DNA of 64,000 nucleotides from Synchiropus splendidus. Its lineage: Eukaryota > Chordata > Actinopteri > Syngnathiformes > Callionymidae. Positions 22,913 through 36,476 of the stretch are shown piece after piece (position 1 is the first letter of the stretch; the number at the start of each line of letters is the position of its first letter). The translations under genes and the position numbers were made by a program. The notes under the pieces were generated by a model. That model was not told the DNA's origin. It ran no database searches and saw only the letters and a list, made by a program, of their open reading frames with translations. The stretch spans positions 32,581,937 to 32,645,936 of the forward strand of contig NC_071334.1 of assembly GCF_027744825.2 (NCBI RefSeq), in the 5' to 3' direction.

Positions 22913-25377
22913 ATAAAACTCTATGTAAAAAAACATTCATTATGAAACAAATTCAGCTATAAAAAAAACAAAGTCTTCCAATATTCAGATGACTCAATTC
23001 AATTATTCAATAAAAATATTTTGTTGTCAAAAACACTAAATACATTTCACTAAAAAACTAAACAAAACAATGCTCCATTATTTGAAATGTCAAATTCAAC
23101 CAAAGAAGGCTCTTTACATACGAGGAAGAGAGCAACACTTTCCAAGAGGACTTTAAGCCGTCGAGTGGCGCTTCTTTCACGCTGAATAATCTTTTGTGTC
23201 ACTTGGCATAGCTACTGTATGATCATGCTTATCACACATGGTGCCGCATCCAAGCTGAGGTCGCCATCACAGCTGACGATTGACTCCATTACTGAACCCA
23301 ACCTTTTGGAACGTCACAAGGGACTGGAAAAATTCGTCTATGCATCGACATACAAGGCCCACATTCACGTCAACAAATCCACTTGAAAATAATTGCTATC
23401 TGACAGTATGTTGGTGATGCCACTGTGCTGTTGGTAGTGGTGTTACAGGCGAGAGGATTTGAAATAGTTTTTTTTTTATCTTTATTTACTTATTTATTGG
23501 CGATATTTTATAAGGCCATCTGAACACTGAAAAGCGGCCGACAACCCTGTTCTTGGTTTCATGCGGTTTAGCTTGTTTTACATGACCTGTTACCTTCATT
23601 GTTGAGTGGTTCCCACGATGATGGTGACTTTTTCCTGATGATGAAGGATGATGACTATGAAGTCCTGATCAGTGTTCAACTTTTATTGAGTTGTCAATGG
23701 ACGCTGTGGACCATTTCTGAATTCCAAAACTTGTAATGTTCGCAGCGTAGGGTGAGAAAAGCACATACTGTAAGAATAAAACCCTTTGTCTAAAAGATTT
23801 TTTTCAATGAAATATTCAGCTTTGATTTCACTGCTTCTAAAGGTGGTAGCTTGAAAAAGGTGAGAGATAATATATTAAATGAGAACTAGACCTAGAGTTT
23901 AGGATGAGCGTGAATTCACTCATCTGATTTGTGTGTATCATGACATCACTAGGTGGTGTCCATAGTAGAGTATATACATTTACTGATGTGTATTGGTGGT
24001 CAACACTACTGCTGCTCACACTTTATTCGTTTTTTTATTTTATTTTTTAAAGCCATTCCTGCAACCAACCTCATTGTTTTGACCGCACCTCCACCACGTT
24101 CTGGACGCTGCAAAGCACTGGAATAATCTGCTTGTGGGCTGAACAGACTTGCAGTCACTATGCGTCACTTTCTTGACCACTGTATGATTTTCATCATGAT
24201 CTTCATCAGAGAGTATTCCTCCGCAGAATCTAAGCAGTCTAATATGCTATCGACTGATGGGAAGATTCCAGTCTTCAGGCGCTTCAAAAACTTCATATAA
24301 GCACGCTGCCCAAATGCTGCTCTGAATGAAGTTATAGGTGTCGTGTGTGGAGAAATGGCTACATCAGGCTTCATATTCGCAGCTCTGCTTGTTTAAATGC
24401 AGAAATGCTGTTGGTCACAATTTTGCGACTTCTAAGTCTATGAAGGCATAGATTATCTGAATAAGCCTGTTAAAATACTTTGGGGTGTGGTGAATCAGCT
24501 TGACAACTTTGAGCCAGATGGAAAACGTTCCTTTTTACATTTGGTACATGGAGATAGAAAAAGCAGAAATACTCTCCTTGTTGGAGCACCACTAAGGCGT
24601 TGTTAAAGTCGCGAGGTTGATGTAGAGCTGAGGACATTTTTGTACATGACCTGACCAGCTACTTGTTTATCAAGGTTTCCAAATCTTACTGTCAACTACA
24701 TCAGTACCATTCAAAGCGTGTTCCACTGGGGTACCCTTCGAAATAACGTTGCGTCAAAGGAGTCTCTGGGGAAATCAATCCAACAAACACTCTGGTTTAC
24801 TTTCAGCTTTGGAAAACATTCTGATACAACGCGGTTAATGCATGTGTGGTTGGTGGGTGCGTCAGGAACTCAAATTTACACAAAAGCTACTTTTCAATTC
24901 GGAGGAAACAGCCGTCATTGCAGAGAACAGGGAAAGATCTGATTAATCGTGCTGCAGGGAATTACAGCTAAGAGCTGCGTTCGCTGTGCTCTGCTAGATA
25001 TTTCCATTCAGGTACTTACACGACAACTACAACTCATTGTGCAATTCATAGTTTTATCTTCCTACCTAGATTAGGTTTGTGTTCATCCATTTACTGAAGG
25101 CAAAACTATACTAATATTTTGCACTGCATCATGTTATGCAACAGCTGTTTGCACATTGTTTTGTAGTCGAACAAGCTCCTAAAATGTATCTTGAGGCCAG
25201 TAACTCCGAATGTTTTCTTCAAATTACGTTTATTGATGTTTCCAATCTGTATACACCTGATACAAACCGCTGGCATGTATAATGCGCTGTGCTTCTGAGT
25301 GCGCTTCAGCAATGGGTCACCAATTGCGGTGGCCTCCAGAGGACATCAGGCAAATCTCTCAACACCATAAAATGTAC
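22913..25377. other. Unassigned AT-rich intergenic DNA
   Basis: No gene or recognised repeat. T-rich low-complexity sequence near 23468-23500. Reading frames are short and without domains. Confidence 0.5.
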
Positions 25378-25605
25378 CGTCATTTCCAGACTACAAGCGG
25401 CTACTTTTTTCTTGCGGTCTGAACCCTGCGGCTTATACAGCACTGCAGCTAATATGTGGATTTTTACAAGCTAAAGAGTGTCATGCTGCCAAAATATTGA
25501 GCCTTGTCACATGAAATGATGGAATCACAGGTGTTTTATTTACATTAAACTGCTCATAATGCGCTGTTTACGTGAGATGAGAAAGAGCAGCTGAGACTTA
25601 CATGG
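25378..25605 (+). repeat. Dispersed element family, copy A (truncated)
   Basis: Starts CCAGACTACAAGCGGCTAC and shares with copy B (35971) the blocks CGGCTTATACAGC, TATGTGGATTTTTAC, AGCTAAAGAG and ATCATGCTGCCAAAATATTG (GTC in copy A), then the CACAGGTGTTTTATT and GAGATGAGAA..AGCAGCTGAGAC blocks also present in copy C (60805). Similarity stops near 25605, so the 3' half is missing. The ends resemble the fish 'actataagccgc' type of DNA transposon. Confidence 0.75.
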
Positions 25606-28600
25606 GAGAGAAAGTTGTTTCAGTAGGGCAGGGATGGTATTTTGTTGGTAACAAAGACTGGCTTTCATGTCCATATTTTCAGATGCCTGACAAAATTTGA
25701 GTCTGCTTCCTAAAAAAAAAAAAAAAAAAATGGCCGTGACAAGTGTGAATTGTCAATTGACTTCAATTAAAAGCTAAAAAGCCAGAAGAATGGTGAGGTT
25801 GTGCTTTCATCGCCTGCATTCCTATCAAGATGAAGTGAATGTTTGTCCACCTGTCAGTGGAGGGAAAACTACACGGGACACAAATGTTAACTGTGGTGAA
25901 ACCATGGAAAACTCACAAAACACCTATTGCTATGTCAGCGTTTTTGGGGGATGCACGGTGGCGCCCTGGGCATGTTGGGGCAGCCACTCAACATAGAGAC
26001 CGGTTCAGAGTTTCAATAAACTCTTTTCACTTGTCCCAGAGAAGAGACTTGGATGAAGAAGACGCCTGGACTAGAGTGACCTTGTCAGCAGCGTCATCCG
26101 CTGATGACTGACGTGCTGGACCCTCAGGATTGTCACGGCTCAAGATGAGTTTAGCTTCTTTCAGAAGGCATGCCCTTGTTTCCACACTGCCTCACGGATC
26201 TTTTTTTTTTTTTTTAATGCGCAAGTGTACCATTGTGCCTCGGAACAGAGAGGAGGCTGATCAGGCCCAGAGAATATCCTCTGTGACAGCGCATCAGGAC
26301 AAGCCTCGTTCTCTGCAGACGTCCCCCCCATCATTACCGCACTGCAACACTCCCACTGTTCACTCACTGCGTACTGTCCAGCCTCAGATCCTGAACGCGA
26401 TGACGGCATTTTCACCAAAGACGGTTATGGAAATTCAGTGGATGCAGAAAAATAAGAGGAGACACAAACATTCTTATTAGTTTGACCTTGTTCAACTTGA
26501 GTCGGTTGAGAAACGGGGAAGAGGAAAGACGCTCTTCAAATTGTGATGCAATTATTGCCTGGAAGCTGCAAGTATTTCCAGAATGCTTATTGTCAAACAG
26601 AGCCAGATGCATCTTGCAGCGATAATTAAGTTGTACTTCATGAGAAGCCCCACAATATTCTATCAAGTTAAGATATCATGTGGAAATAAAAGCGTGTAAT
26701 GGAGCGATCGGTTCAAAATAGAGTTGCCTTTTGGACACTTGGAACAACTTCTATGGTCAGAAAGAGATGGGAAGCACGAGGCTAAAATCCCTCCCTCCAG
26801 GATTGAGTTTTTGTTTCCTGGTCACCAGTGCTTCCTCAAGTGTGGCCTGACTCAGCAGGCTGAGGATCTCTGAGGGGATTTCAAATTAGGCGTGATTTAA
26901 AATAGGCACATCAATCAGGAGGAGCAATAAAGGTGCCTGTTAAAAATGAGTTTTTCCTCAAACACGCTCCTTTGGAGGCTTGCTCGGATGAGGTTTTTGA
27001 TGTGTCATGCTGGCTGCCCTTTTTTCAGTGGAGGCAGTATCATGCCCACGTACAGCAAGAGGAATAGAGGAACTGAGGCATTCTCTTATACAAGACCCAT
27101 GAACAAAAGCCACCGGAAATAAGGGCCTAGTCAATATTAGTGTAATGTTTTCATTTTTTTCTTATTATTATAATGAAATGACCAGATGAGATTCTGCGAG
27201 CTTAGTAAATCAGACCCAAAGTTTCAGTGACATCCAACCAATATTTTCAAGGTGTACTCAAGTAAACCCCAAACTAGATTGATGTAAGAAGAACAAAACC
27301 TTTGTTTGAGTAGATAACATGGATGCGAAGCTTTAATAATCCAATAAACCAATCCAACCAGTCCACCACAATAAGCCACTCTCTCTTAACTTGGCTTCCT
27401 GTGGTTCTCCTTGACTCACCTCAGTAATTGGTTTTTACTTTGATCTACAATAGCTGCTATACTATAAACCAGCAAGGACTTCACTCCGTGACCTGCAGGG
27501 TCAAAACTTCGATCCAAGTCAGTAGCCGAGGTTCTCCCACTTTGACACAATAATGAGATGATACGCCTCAAGAAAACAATAAAATCTTTATTGCGCAACA
27601 ATAAAAACTGACAAATGAACAATAAAATATTAATGAGGAAAAGGAAGTGCTGCAGACTGATCAATACTGCACTTGTGGGTGAAAGTCAGTCTAAAACTTG
27701 CTCATGCCACTTTACGTTGGATCACATTTGCATGAACTTTCATTTGCTCATTCATTCTTCTGACTCCCACTGAATATTTGAGACCACGGTCGCGCTCCGA
27801 CAAGTCATGACATGTTAAAAGAGAATCTCGATTAAGTTTGACTTGATACTAAATTATGTTGCTGCAGAGGAATTTGGCTCCTCCAGAGGAATACAAGCGT
27901 TGAAATGCATTGCAGCTGAATTTTCAAGAGGACCTGTGGAGCAGTGCAATTACAGCTTCAGTGTTGCTCAACTGCACTGGGGAAATGCTTCACTCTCTCC
28001 TCAAAGTGCGGTTGTTCGCTGCACTCAATATAAAACATATGTGGAGCATTAAACGTGTGGCGTTAGATTTGTCCAATGCAAAAGGACACTGATAACAGAA
28101 TGTGAAGTCTGGAGTGCAGTAGGCTTGACCTCCGCCTCAGCTAGAATTAAGGTGCTGAAATTCTAAATAATACGCAGTGGAGAGGGGAGATTGGGACAAG
28201 ATTATAAGGTGTAGAGCAGAGAGGGGAATTCAATTTTCTTAAAAGGGCACATGGATAGCTGAGGCTCTTGTAAAGTGCCAGACCCAAATGTAACTCGGCA
28301 AGAAGCTGTTAAAAAACACCCAGGTCATATGTGAACAAGACTGAAAAGGTGCACTCCCCGATCATCATTGAAATTAAAGCAATGAGGATTTTAAGATATG
28401 TTCTAAGGATGTAAGAAGTTTGAGGTTGTGTTGTGGAGGCAGACGTTGTCATTTACAGCAACCCTGTAAAGGATGTTCTACAATGTGTGACATGAGTACA
28501 GCAAAGTTCTAGAAATACTCACCAATTAAATAATAATAATTTCAATGTTGTGTAGATGTGTTCATTAGGGTTTTTTTTTTTTTTTTTTGTTATCTTGAAA

Positions 28601-31600
28601 GTAGAGCTGGGACTTTAACTGATTATTTTTGAATCAATGCAGCTGACAGATGAGTCATTGCATGACACAATGTGTCGCCAAAAACAAAACATCCATAACG
28701 AAAGAGACTTAACAAAATTGTTCAAATTGGATGGACGATTCAAAGAAAAAAACGAAAAGATTGAAACACCAAAAACTGTGTGCTTTATGCTGCAAAGAGT
28801 TTCACCCTTGAGTCAAATTAAAAGGGGTAGCTAATGCAGTGAGCTAACGGTCAAAAACACTAGCAATAAAAGGACAATAGGGGTTCAAAGAAACCCCAAT
28901 ATGTGGAGGCACATTGACCTCACATTGTCATATAGGCCATGACAATCGCTCCTTATAAAGAATGAGCTGAGCCAAAAGGCACATCAAGATTCACATGTAC
29001 CTTGAGATAGAAACAAAGCTCAGTCATGCAGGAGTGGCTCAGAGTATCGCCACTTCTCCAGCTACTCAGGATTCCTATTTGATGTCTCTTTGGTTGTTTT
29101 TCATGAGCGCATTCAACCCACGACACACTGGGCGGATTTTATTTCACTGTTGGCTCGAGGAGGTTTGTTGCTCAGCCTCCCAAAGCAGCGAAAAATGGAC
29201 AGCTGGATACCTATACCTTCCCTAGTTTGATTTTCTAGACAAGCTCTTGTAAAGCTCGTAGGAGGACAGAACAAAATGTCCTCACAGCCTTGACGAAAAA
29301 GATATTTCAGTGTCCCACATCAGCTTCTGGTTTAAAAATTGAATTGGCTGCTTCGCTCAATTCACTCTTCTCTTACAGTACAAAAGTGGATTCAAGCAAC
29401 CACTTCTCTCCCAGGTGTGAGATTTAATGCCATAAATTAACCATTTCTCTGGACCATCTTCCCACCAACCATAAATGCAAAAGCTAATGCAATGATTCTT
29501 CTATCTGTACATTTTCCAGACTGACAAACATTTCTTTTTTTTTGGAGATTGGAAAAATAAGTTTGCCTGCCAAGGGAATTCAGTCAGAAAGATCAATTTT
29601 GCCAGATGAGAGGATCAGTTTGACTTCATATCTCTTCACAGAGCTCTTCAGAGAACACAAATATTTTCTCCACTTTGTTTTTAATAACATTTTAAACACA
29701 CCAATAAATATACATAAAGACAATTTTTATAAAATTATTAATAATGTATACCGGTGACAAGAATACTAAAGGAAAGTACATCATGTGTGCATGTACTGTT
29801 CTTATGCCTATAAACTGAGAAAATAGTGAATTAAAAATGTTCATGTTGAATCTAATAAATCATTATTATACAGAAAATAAAGACACTTAAAAAAATCTGA
29901 ACTATCAATGAACTCCACTGTAGTGCGAAGTTATAATTTCTTTTATCTTAAACTACGCATTTATTGCATTTCCCAGTCCCATAACAATGTACTTTTTTTT
30001 TCTTTTAAGGGATGCAGGGTAGGTCTATTAGTCATACAGAAGCACTCATTTATTTCTTAGAGCAAAATAAACAGTAGTCATTTTTTTCCAAACTAAATAT
30101 AGCAATGACTTGCTGTCATTGTTCTACTTTCAGTTTGGTCTCGGTCTTGGTCTTGCCTCACTCCTCACAGTCTTCTGCATGCTCTGGTCTCAGTCTTGAC
30201 TTGGTCTGGGGTTTGATGGTCTCAACTACAAGACAAACCTGTCACCTTAGATATTTTAGACATAATTTTAGAAAAGAATTGTATTATTGGGCATGTGCAA
30301 AAGATAAGGGTGTGATATGAGTGCGTAGTCATCCATACAGCAATGCTGTAAGAGCATTGCTGCATTGAGAGGATTGGCAGGTCCCCACAAGGATAGAGGT
30401 ACAGACGTGTGTGGGTGTGTAATGGGGGCAGAGACGAGTGGCGTAAACCAAATAAATAAATAAAATAAAACATATACCCTTAAAAGCAGGTGTAACGGCA
30501 AGCTGGCATTGAACATTTGCATTTGGACATTAAATATGGATAGAAAGTTCCCCAGAGCCAAGTCCAGCGGTGCACCTCTATATGCAGCTCACATTAAATT
30601 TGCATCACTCTCAGGCAGACATGTTCCATAGGAGGTTCAATTTCCGGCTGGTTCTCCGGGAGTGAAGCGGATTTGATCACCTCACAAAAGTTAGATTGTC
30701 ACCAGTCAACAGACTTGCTGTCCATGACGGTGTTTGAGGCCACAGAGGTAACCAAGCGGAGAGACATTGCTGTTTACTTTGCATTTCATCTATTCATTTA
30801 TTCAGCACCAGCCTATTGTTCCTACCATTCATGGTCACAAGGAGGTAGAGGATGTTCTTTTTGCTTGCAAATGGGGATCCGTTCTCTGCTGTTCACACAG
30901 ACAGAATGATGAAGTGGCCTGAGGAAGTCCAGATTCTCCCTCTGTGGAGCGCAGTTTTCGTACCATGTCTGATTTACTAAGATTGTATTTAGAATCTAAA
31001 ACAAAGGTGATGTGTTGGAAAAGAGATTGCATGTTTCTTGGTTTGCAGCATGGCGAGTTTGGATTTGCCATGTGACGCAACACAGGACCAAGGACGACAC
31101 TAAAATGGCATTGTGGTCACGAAAATAGAGAGAATTAATTCCAAATAAGAAGCTGCTACATTTCAGTGTTTGGGTCCAGACTCTGCTCTTGTATAGTTCA
31201 GCAGCACAGAATACAGAACAGCTGTCTTGTTTTGTGGTCATCTTAGCTGTATTTCATTAATTCTTGATACAGTATGAATTTATTTGGATTTTCTCCTGTG
31301 CAAGTTTTTTTTAAACTAGCACAGGAGACACCAGAACATGACAGGACATTTATTTTTTAGCTTAATTTTCTCATAATTTCAAGCACTCTTGTGTCACTCA
31401 CCCACGAACACTTTGAAATACTAAGGATTTATAGAAAAAAACATAGTTTATCATAGTCCTCGATAGTGAAAATTCCATTTTTTATTTAATCCATGACAAT
31501 CCAGTGAATATTTTTTATTTTGTTTATTTTTAAATTTACATAATTGTATTAATAACTTTGATCTAAAATGTCACAACTACATTTCAATATTTCTTCTTCC

Positions 31601-32512
31601 TCTTCTTCTTTTTTAAAATTATTATCATCATTTAACCTGTTGGAATTAAGATTGGCATTGAATTAAACTTATAACTGCATCAACTTTATTAGACAACAGT
31701 TCACGAGGCTGTAAGCAGATTTGATCCAAGTTTTTGATTCATCGTCTCTAGACATTTGAGTCAAACTTCCCAAAGTCTCAAGTTACAGAAGTTGCATAAA
31801 CATTTCAATGTGATAAGTCGCGGGGGGGGAAAATCTGTGACAGTAAGTCAGTCACTTACTTTGTCTGTACAAATGAAAAAATATATCTGCCGACAAATCC
31901 AGTCCACCTCCCTGCAGGGTTGCTTTGGAATATATTACTGATGAAAATAGGATGGAATAGATAAAAAAGAGGTTTAAAATAGAGTATATGAAGCTCAACT
32001 CAATATATCGCTCTCTCACTCACGTCCACAAGTGAAAACAGCTTTTGCTTGCAGTTTCTTCACACTTACATGGGCTTTTGGCATGTTTTTTTTTATCATT
32101 TGATGAAAGAAATAATGTTGATCAGTTAGAGAATTATGCGATTATGCAAGTTACAAAGTGGGTAAGAACGGCTTTGTGTTCAGTCAATAGATCACCAGGG
32201 GGCAGACACAAAAGCCTTGGGCCAAACTGGCATGAGCATTTAGGGAACCTCATGAAACTGTTCCACTTTTATTTGGTCTTAAAATTAAACCACTCGCTTA
32301 CGATGATGGCATTCTGTTCTGTGCTTTAGATTAGAGGAGATTCTACAGTATTTGCCACATATAAACTACTTATTCACATGTGCGTTATATTAGCCAGTTC
32401 ATAATCATTGTAAAGCACAGATTGCCGTCTTGTTACTATATAGTATTTTATCTTGGAATGATCACCAAATGTGGTTTTGTTGTCCTGTTTTTACTTTTTT
32501 TTTTAGAAAATG
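25606..32512. other. Unassigned intergenic DNA with homopolymer tracts
   Basis: No gene recognised. Tracts: 19-base A run at 25712-25730, T run at 26201-26215, 18-base T run at 28571-28588, and CTT-rich sequence near 31590-31615. A partial GCACGGTGGCGCC motif at about 25953-25965 resembles the start of the SINE-like unit seen at 52880 but is not followed by its body. A stretch at about 26870-26960 (ATTAGGCGTGATTTAAAATA region) looks unusually complex for this AT-rich context and might be conserved. Confidence 0.45.
30125..30232 (+). repeat. Degenerate GGTCT(C/T)-type short-period repeat
   Basis: The words TTGGTCTC, GGTCTTGGTCTTG, CTGGTCTCAGTCTTGACTTGG and GATGGTCTCAACTACAAGAC follow one another. 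This degenerate 'ggtctcgacttggtctcgac' array is common in fish genomes, often as part of a transposon. No flanking termini identified. Confidence 0.55.
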
Positions 32513-32547
32513 TACAGGTGTTGGACAAAATATTTTGTCCAACTGTA
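32513..32547. mobile_element. 35-bp palindromic mini-element bounded by TA
   Basis: The centre (32520-32543) is a perfect 24-bp palindrome made of GTTGGACAAAAT and its reverse complement. It lies between TACAGGT on the left and CTGTA on the right. TACAG..TTGGACAAAAT resembles a Tc1/mariner-type terminal repeat facing its mirror copy, with TA as the expected target duplication. It may be a collapsed element or excision product. Confidence 0.55.
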
Positions 32548-33262
32548 CTGGTTGCAGTTGAGATCCTGTGCAGATCCTGCATGAACATAAATCAGGGCTA
32601 ATGTAGAGTGTACAGTCATTAACGCAAGAATCTTACCCCTGGAGTTAATGTCGTACCAAGTCCATTCATCAATGCACGCACACTTGGCAGGTGGCAGCTG
32701 AGCATAGGATCCTCACAATTACATATGAGAACATTAAACCGCTCTCCTTTAGTGATCACAGAAAATACTCAGCTCTAACTTCACTGTCACAGAATACCAG
32801 TTCAGATGACATTGAAACAATTTTTTAACAAGTTTCATTAAAATTAAACACCTGAAAACAATTCATTTACAGCTAAAGAGTCTCTACACTTAAAGAGCGA
32901 CAGTAAAGATGGAGATCAGACATCATTGCAAAAAGAGCTTGTTTTCGACATTCGCTCATATTTTTGTGGAACTGAATGATTTCCAATGACAAGGGCTTTC
33001 AATTGCGAAGCCTTGAGTATTCGTCTTGCCCTTTTGCTCATATGTCTTCTCAAATTGCCTTCAAGTATTTGTCAAGTAAATCCATTGAGAAAAACTTAAA
33101 TTGAAATTCTAATAATCCCGGTGACCATGGGAGATGTTGTGGTGTGCAAGTCCTCCCGCTCCTCTTTCCGCAGATTCAAAGAAACAGGCTGTATATACAT
33201 AATGTTTCTGCGCCCTGAGAATTTGACCTTCGCCCTTTCTTGTTGTTACAACAGGATTAACC
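32548..33262. other. Unassigned intergenic DNA
   Basis: No gene or recognised repeat in this stretch. Confidence 0.5.
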
Positions 33263-33324
33263 CGTCCTCACTCCCAGAGCATAAAAAGTTGCTTTTTTTG
33301 TCCTAAACTGAGGCCAAAGGCAGG
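33263..33324 (+). repeat. Terminal fragment of the CATCCTCACTCCCATGG element family
   Basis: Begins CGTCCTCACTCCCAGAGCAT and continues TTTGTCCTAAACTGAGGCCAAAGGCAGG, matching the block order GCGTCCTATACTGACTTCAAAGGCAGCC (read on the minus strand) of the right end of the 62458-63134 element. About 200 bp downstream, TCCTAACCCCAACCTCTACC (about 33503-33522) matches internal sequence of that element (near 62922-62941), so this may be a longer diverged copy up to about 33590. Confidence 0.6.
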
Positions 33325-35970
33325 AAAAAAAAATGTTTTCTTGCTTGTTGTGTTCCATGGATGGATTACGTACTTACGTACGCTATTTATAACCCGACGT
33401 GGCACTCATCCATACTGATGGTCAGGAAGTTACCGTGACTTAACTTAAATTAGTGATTGACACAATTTCATCTAGATTGAAAAGAGCGCCATCCCAAAGC
33501 TGTCCTAACCCCAACCTCTACCTTTTTGTCAAGTAACACGTTGCCTATGGAATCAGGACATGCCGCGGAAGGCAAAACACGTGGATCAATTGAAAGGTTA
33601 CTTGTTGTCGTAAATAAAATGCAGAATATATATATCAAAGTCCAGATGATTTCCTGCTCTCAGACTCCTTAGTCGTCACATATTGATGGTTATCAAGTGG
33701 ACTTTTGCGTCTAATGCTGGTGCAGAAGTTAACCTTCCATGTTGACATATTCAGCTTTCAATTTAAAGAAAGTGTGTCATGCAGTACCATAAAAACCAAG
33801 TAACATCAAAGTCTGCAACTATTGTCGTTTAGCGTGTAGGACGGTCCAATGAAGTGCCGCCCACTGTGTCAGGAAATGCCATGGGAGAGGTAACATTAGA
33901 CATGACCACCGTCCACCGTCAACACCGTCCTTTCCACTGTACCAGTTATAACTGGGTTGAACCAAGTTTTAGTGGGAACACAGCGGCGATTTTCAGAACC
34001 TCCTTCTGCCTGGTTCAAGAACACAGGCTGTGATGTCACTGTAAGCTGATTGGTCAATTGAGCTGGGCGTGTTTGTGAGCACCTATCTCAAAGTAAACCT
34101 GACTCTCACTGAGCTCTTACAGAGAGTAAACAACCTGCCCCTCTATAAGTGGCAGGCGCCTTAAACAAGGCTTTGACTATTCTGTGGACAAACAATGTGG
34201 TGTGGATGTGGTTAAGCATACTGAAGGAAGGTATGATCCAAAATGAGATGGACAAGGAGACCCAAAATGAACCCTCAGTCAGCCGGTTCCTACCGAGTGT
34301 CTCAGATAAACTTATCACCAGTTATAATACTCAGCCAGTTGCAAGAGACAGTGAGCGCCAATGGTAGACAGGGTCGTTTTGCATGTCCAGCTATCAGGCC
34401 TCAGAGATGTCACTTAGCAATGTTTGGAGTCAATCACCTGAACTCATATTTTACATGTGAGTCATTCTCAAGTAAGACACTGAAGTGATCACACTAAATA
34501 TAGGGAGATAGTCCTGAATAGTAAAGTGAAGTTGTTATATTTGCAGTAAATAATGTACCAGGATCATACCTTATTGAAGTATGTCACAGCAAAAATCATC
34601 TTGGAATAATAACAGTGATCATGAACAATGTATCATTTCAAGTCAAAACTGACGGACTTCACAACATCACATCCCCACACAACTTAACACAGGCTTCTGT
34701 AACTCCAGTTCAAGTGTCACAACTGACTGCACCTCTCACACTTTCCATACTGGGCCTGTTCAAATGGAATACCAGGGGCAGAGCCAGACTGGTTAGCCAT
34801 ACCAAGATCACCCAAGCTACTGAGCTGTCTCTCAGCCCATTGTTTTTCTTCAAGTGAAGAGTTCAAATTTGGGTTGCTGGCCAACTTTTCCCCAGCAAGC
34901 AATACATCACTCGTTCTCTTTTGCAGTTACCTCATTGCGGAAGCATCAACGCACTGGACTTCCATGTACCTCCATACAACTTCATTGGCATGTAGACTTT
35001 AACCATTGAACCTCCTTTAACTGACACGCCGCAGAAGTGCTTCTGTTTCGCTGAACATTTTAATAACCATGGCAGTGGAGGAAGTGAGGCTGAAGGATGC
35101 TGCTGAGAAACAGTGGGAGATGTGGACTGAATTAAAGAAGAGGAACTGACAAAGAAGCTTACAAATGCAGTGGCACACAGAGGAAATAGGCGATGTGAGG
35201 CAGGCGGAGAAGGTTATCTCGACAACTAAATGTTGGAGACATGTAATTAAACAACTTGATAATGGCAGTTCACAATAATTATCGTTTAGAAGTACTTTTT
35301 GGATCGCAATGTCTTATTGGTATTCGGGATATGTACTGTGGTGTCTCCCACTGGGAATGGAATCCACCTTATTGTGTGAGGCTGATGTTGAGTCGAGGGT
35401 TCAGGCTCGTCTTGCTAGCAAAACAAAGTTTTGAAATGCAGTACATGCATGAAGCCAAATTGTATTTATTTATTTATAAATACTCATCAGCTATTTTGGT
35501 CTTCGGCAAGGGATTGTCCAGAGTGTAGTACTGCACAGTACTGCTTGCGGGGTTCTGGAACAAGGAACCCAGTCAGGACCGCCGCCATTCGCAGACATGG
35601 AATAGTCACGTGACACCAGAAATTCCCCCAGCCCTGTGGAAAACCACATTTTGCAGGACCCGACATTTTGTGACGGAAACTCGCCTCAAATTCAGTAAGA
35701 GCTCCTCTAATTATTGTTACTGGTTATTTATTGAGACTGCCTTGACTATGTTCACATTCGTCATTTATATTGTTTAGGAAGTATAGTCATCTTGTCGTAT
35801 TGTCAACACACTCATATGTCTCATGTTATCTCGTAGCCTGGCACACCTCTTGGCTCTGATACGGGAACAAATTCTGGTCAGTACATGCTTTTCTTAAGTT
35901 TAAAAATCTGCATGTTTCCATTTTTTTCAATTAAATTAAATTTATTTGTGTTTGTTTTGATCAAATAATT
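33325..35970. other. Unassigned intergenic DNA
   Basis: No gene recognised. The stretch at about 33930-34080 with repeated GGTTGAACCA/GGTTCAAGAA-like words is MITE-like but has no identified termini. Confidence 0.45.
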
Positions 35971-36476
35971 ACTGCACTGGACTGTAAACTGCAACTTTGT
36001 TCTGGTGGTCTGAACCCAGCCACTTATACAGCGACAATATATGGATTTTAACAGGCTAAAGAGCATCATGCTGCCAAAATATTGAGCCTGGTCACATCAA
36101 ACGGCTGGAATCGCAGGCATTTTATTGACCTTAAAGCACTCAAAATGTGTCAGCAGCTCCACCAACAGAGCCAATCTACTGGAGGAGCGGAGATGAGAAG
36201 AAGCAGCTGAGACCAGCCGTGGTGTGGGAATTCCATGAAGTTCAGAACACTGCCGAATTTGTTTCATGAGTCAATCTCAATGCTGGACCCTGTTTTTAAA
36301 ACTAGTTTAGAAGTGATCCTCATGCATTTTTAAGCAGCACAAACCTTTGTACATGCATAGACAGCACCACTGCACACGCGGCTTATAGAACATACAGTGC
36401 AGTACAGTACAAGTGTGGATTTTGCATGAACATCTATTTTCCGTCTTATATTTAGTGGGTGTGGCTAATATTCCGA
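35971..36476 (+). repeat. Dispersed element family, copy B
   Basis: The most complete copy from the left end. It starts near ACTGGACTGTAAACTGCAAC, shares the ATCATGCTGCCAAAATATTG block with copy A, and shares the ATCTACTGGAGGAGCGGAGA and GAAGAAGCAGCTGAGACCAG blocks with copy C. It ends TTTAGTGGGTGTGGCTAATA then TTCCG. It lacks about 50 bp after the central block that copy C has. No transposase is encoded. Confidence 0.8.

Noticed and set aside
25953..26020. SINE start (GCACGGTGGCGCC)
   Set aside because: Only the first dozen bases match; the B-box and body do not follow.
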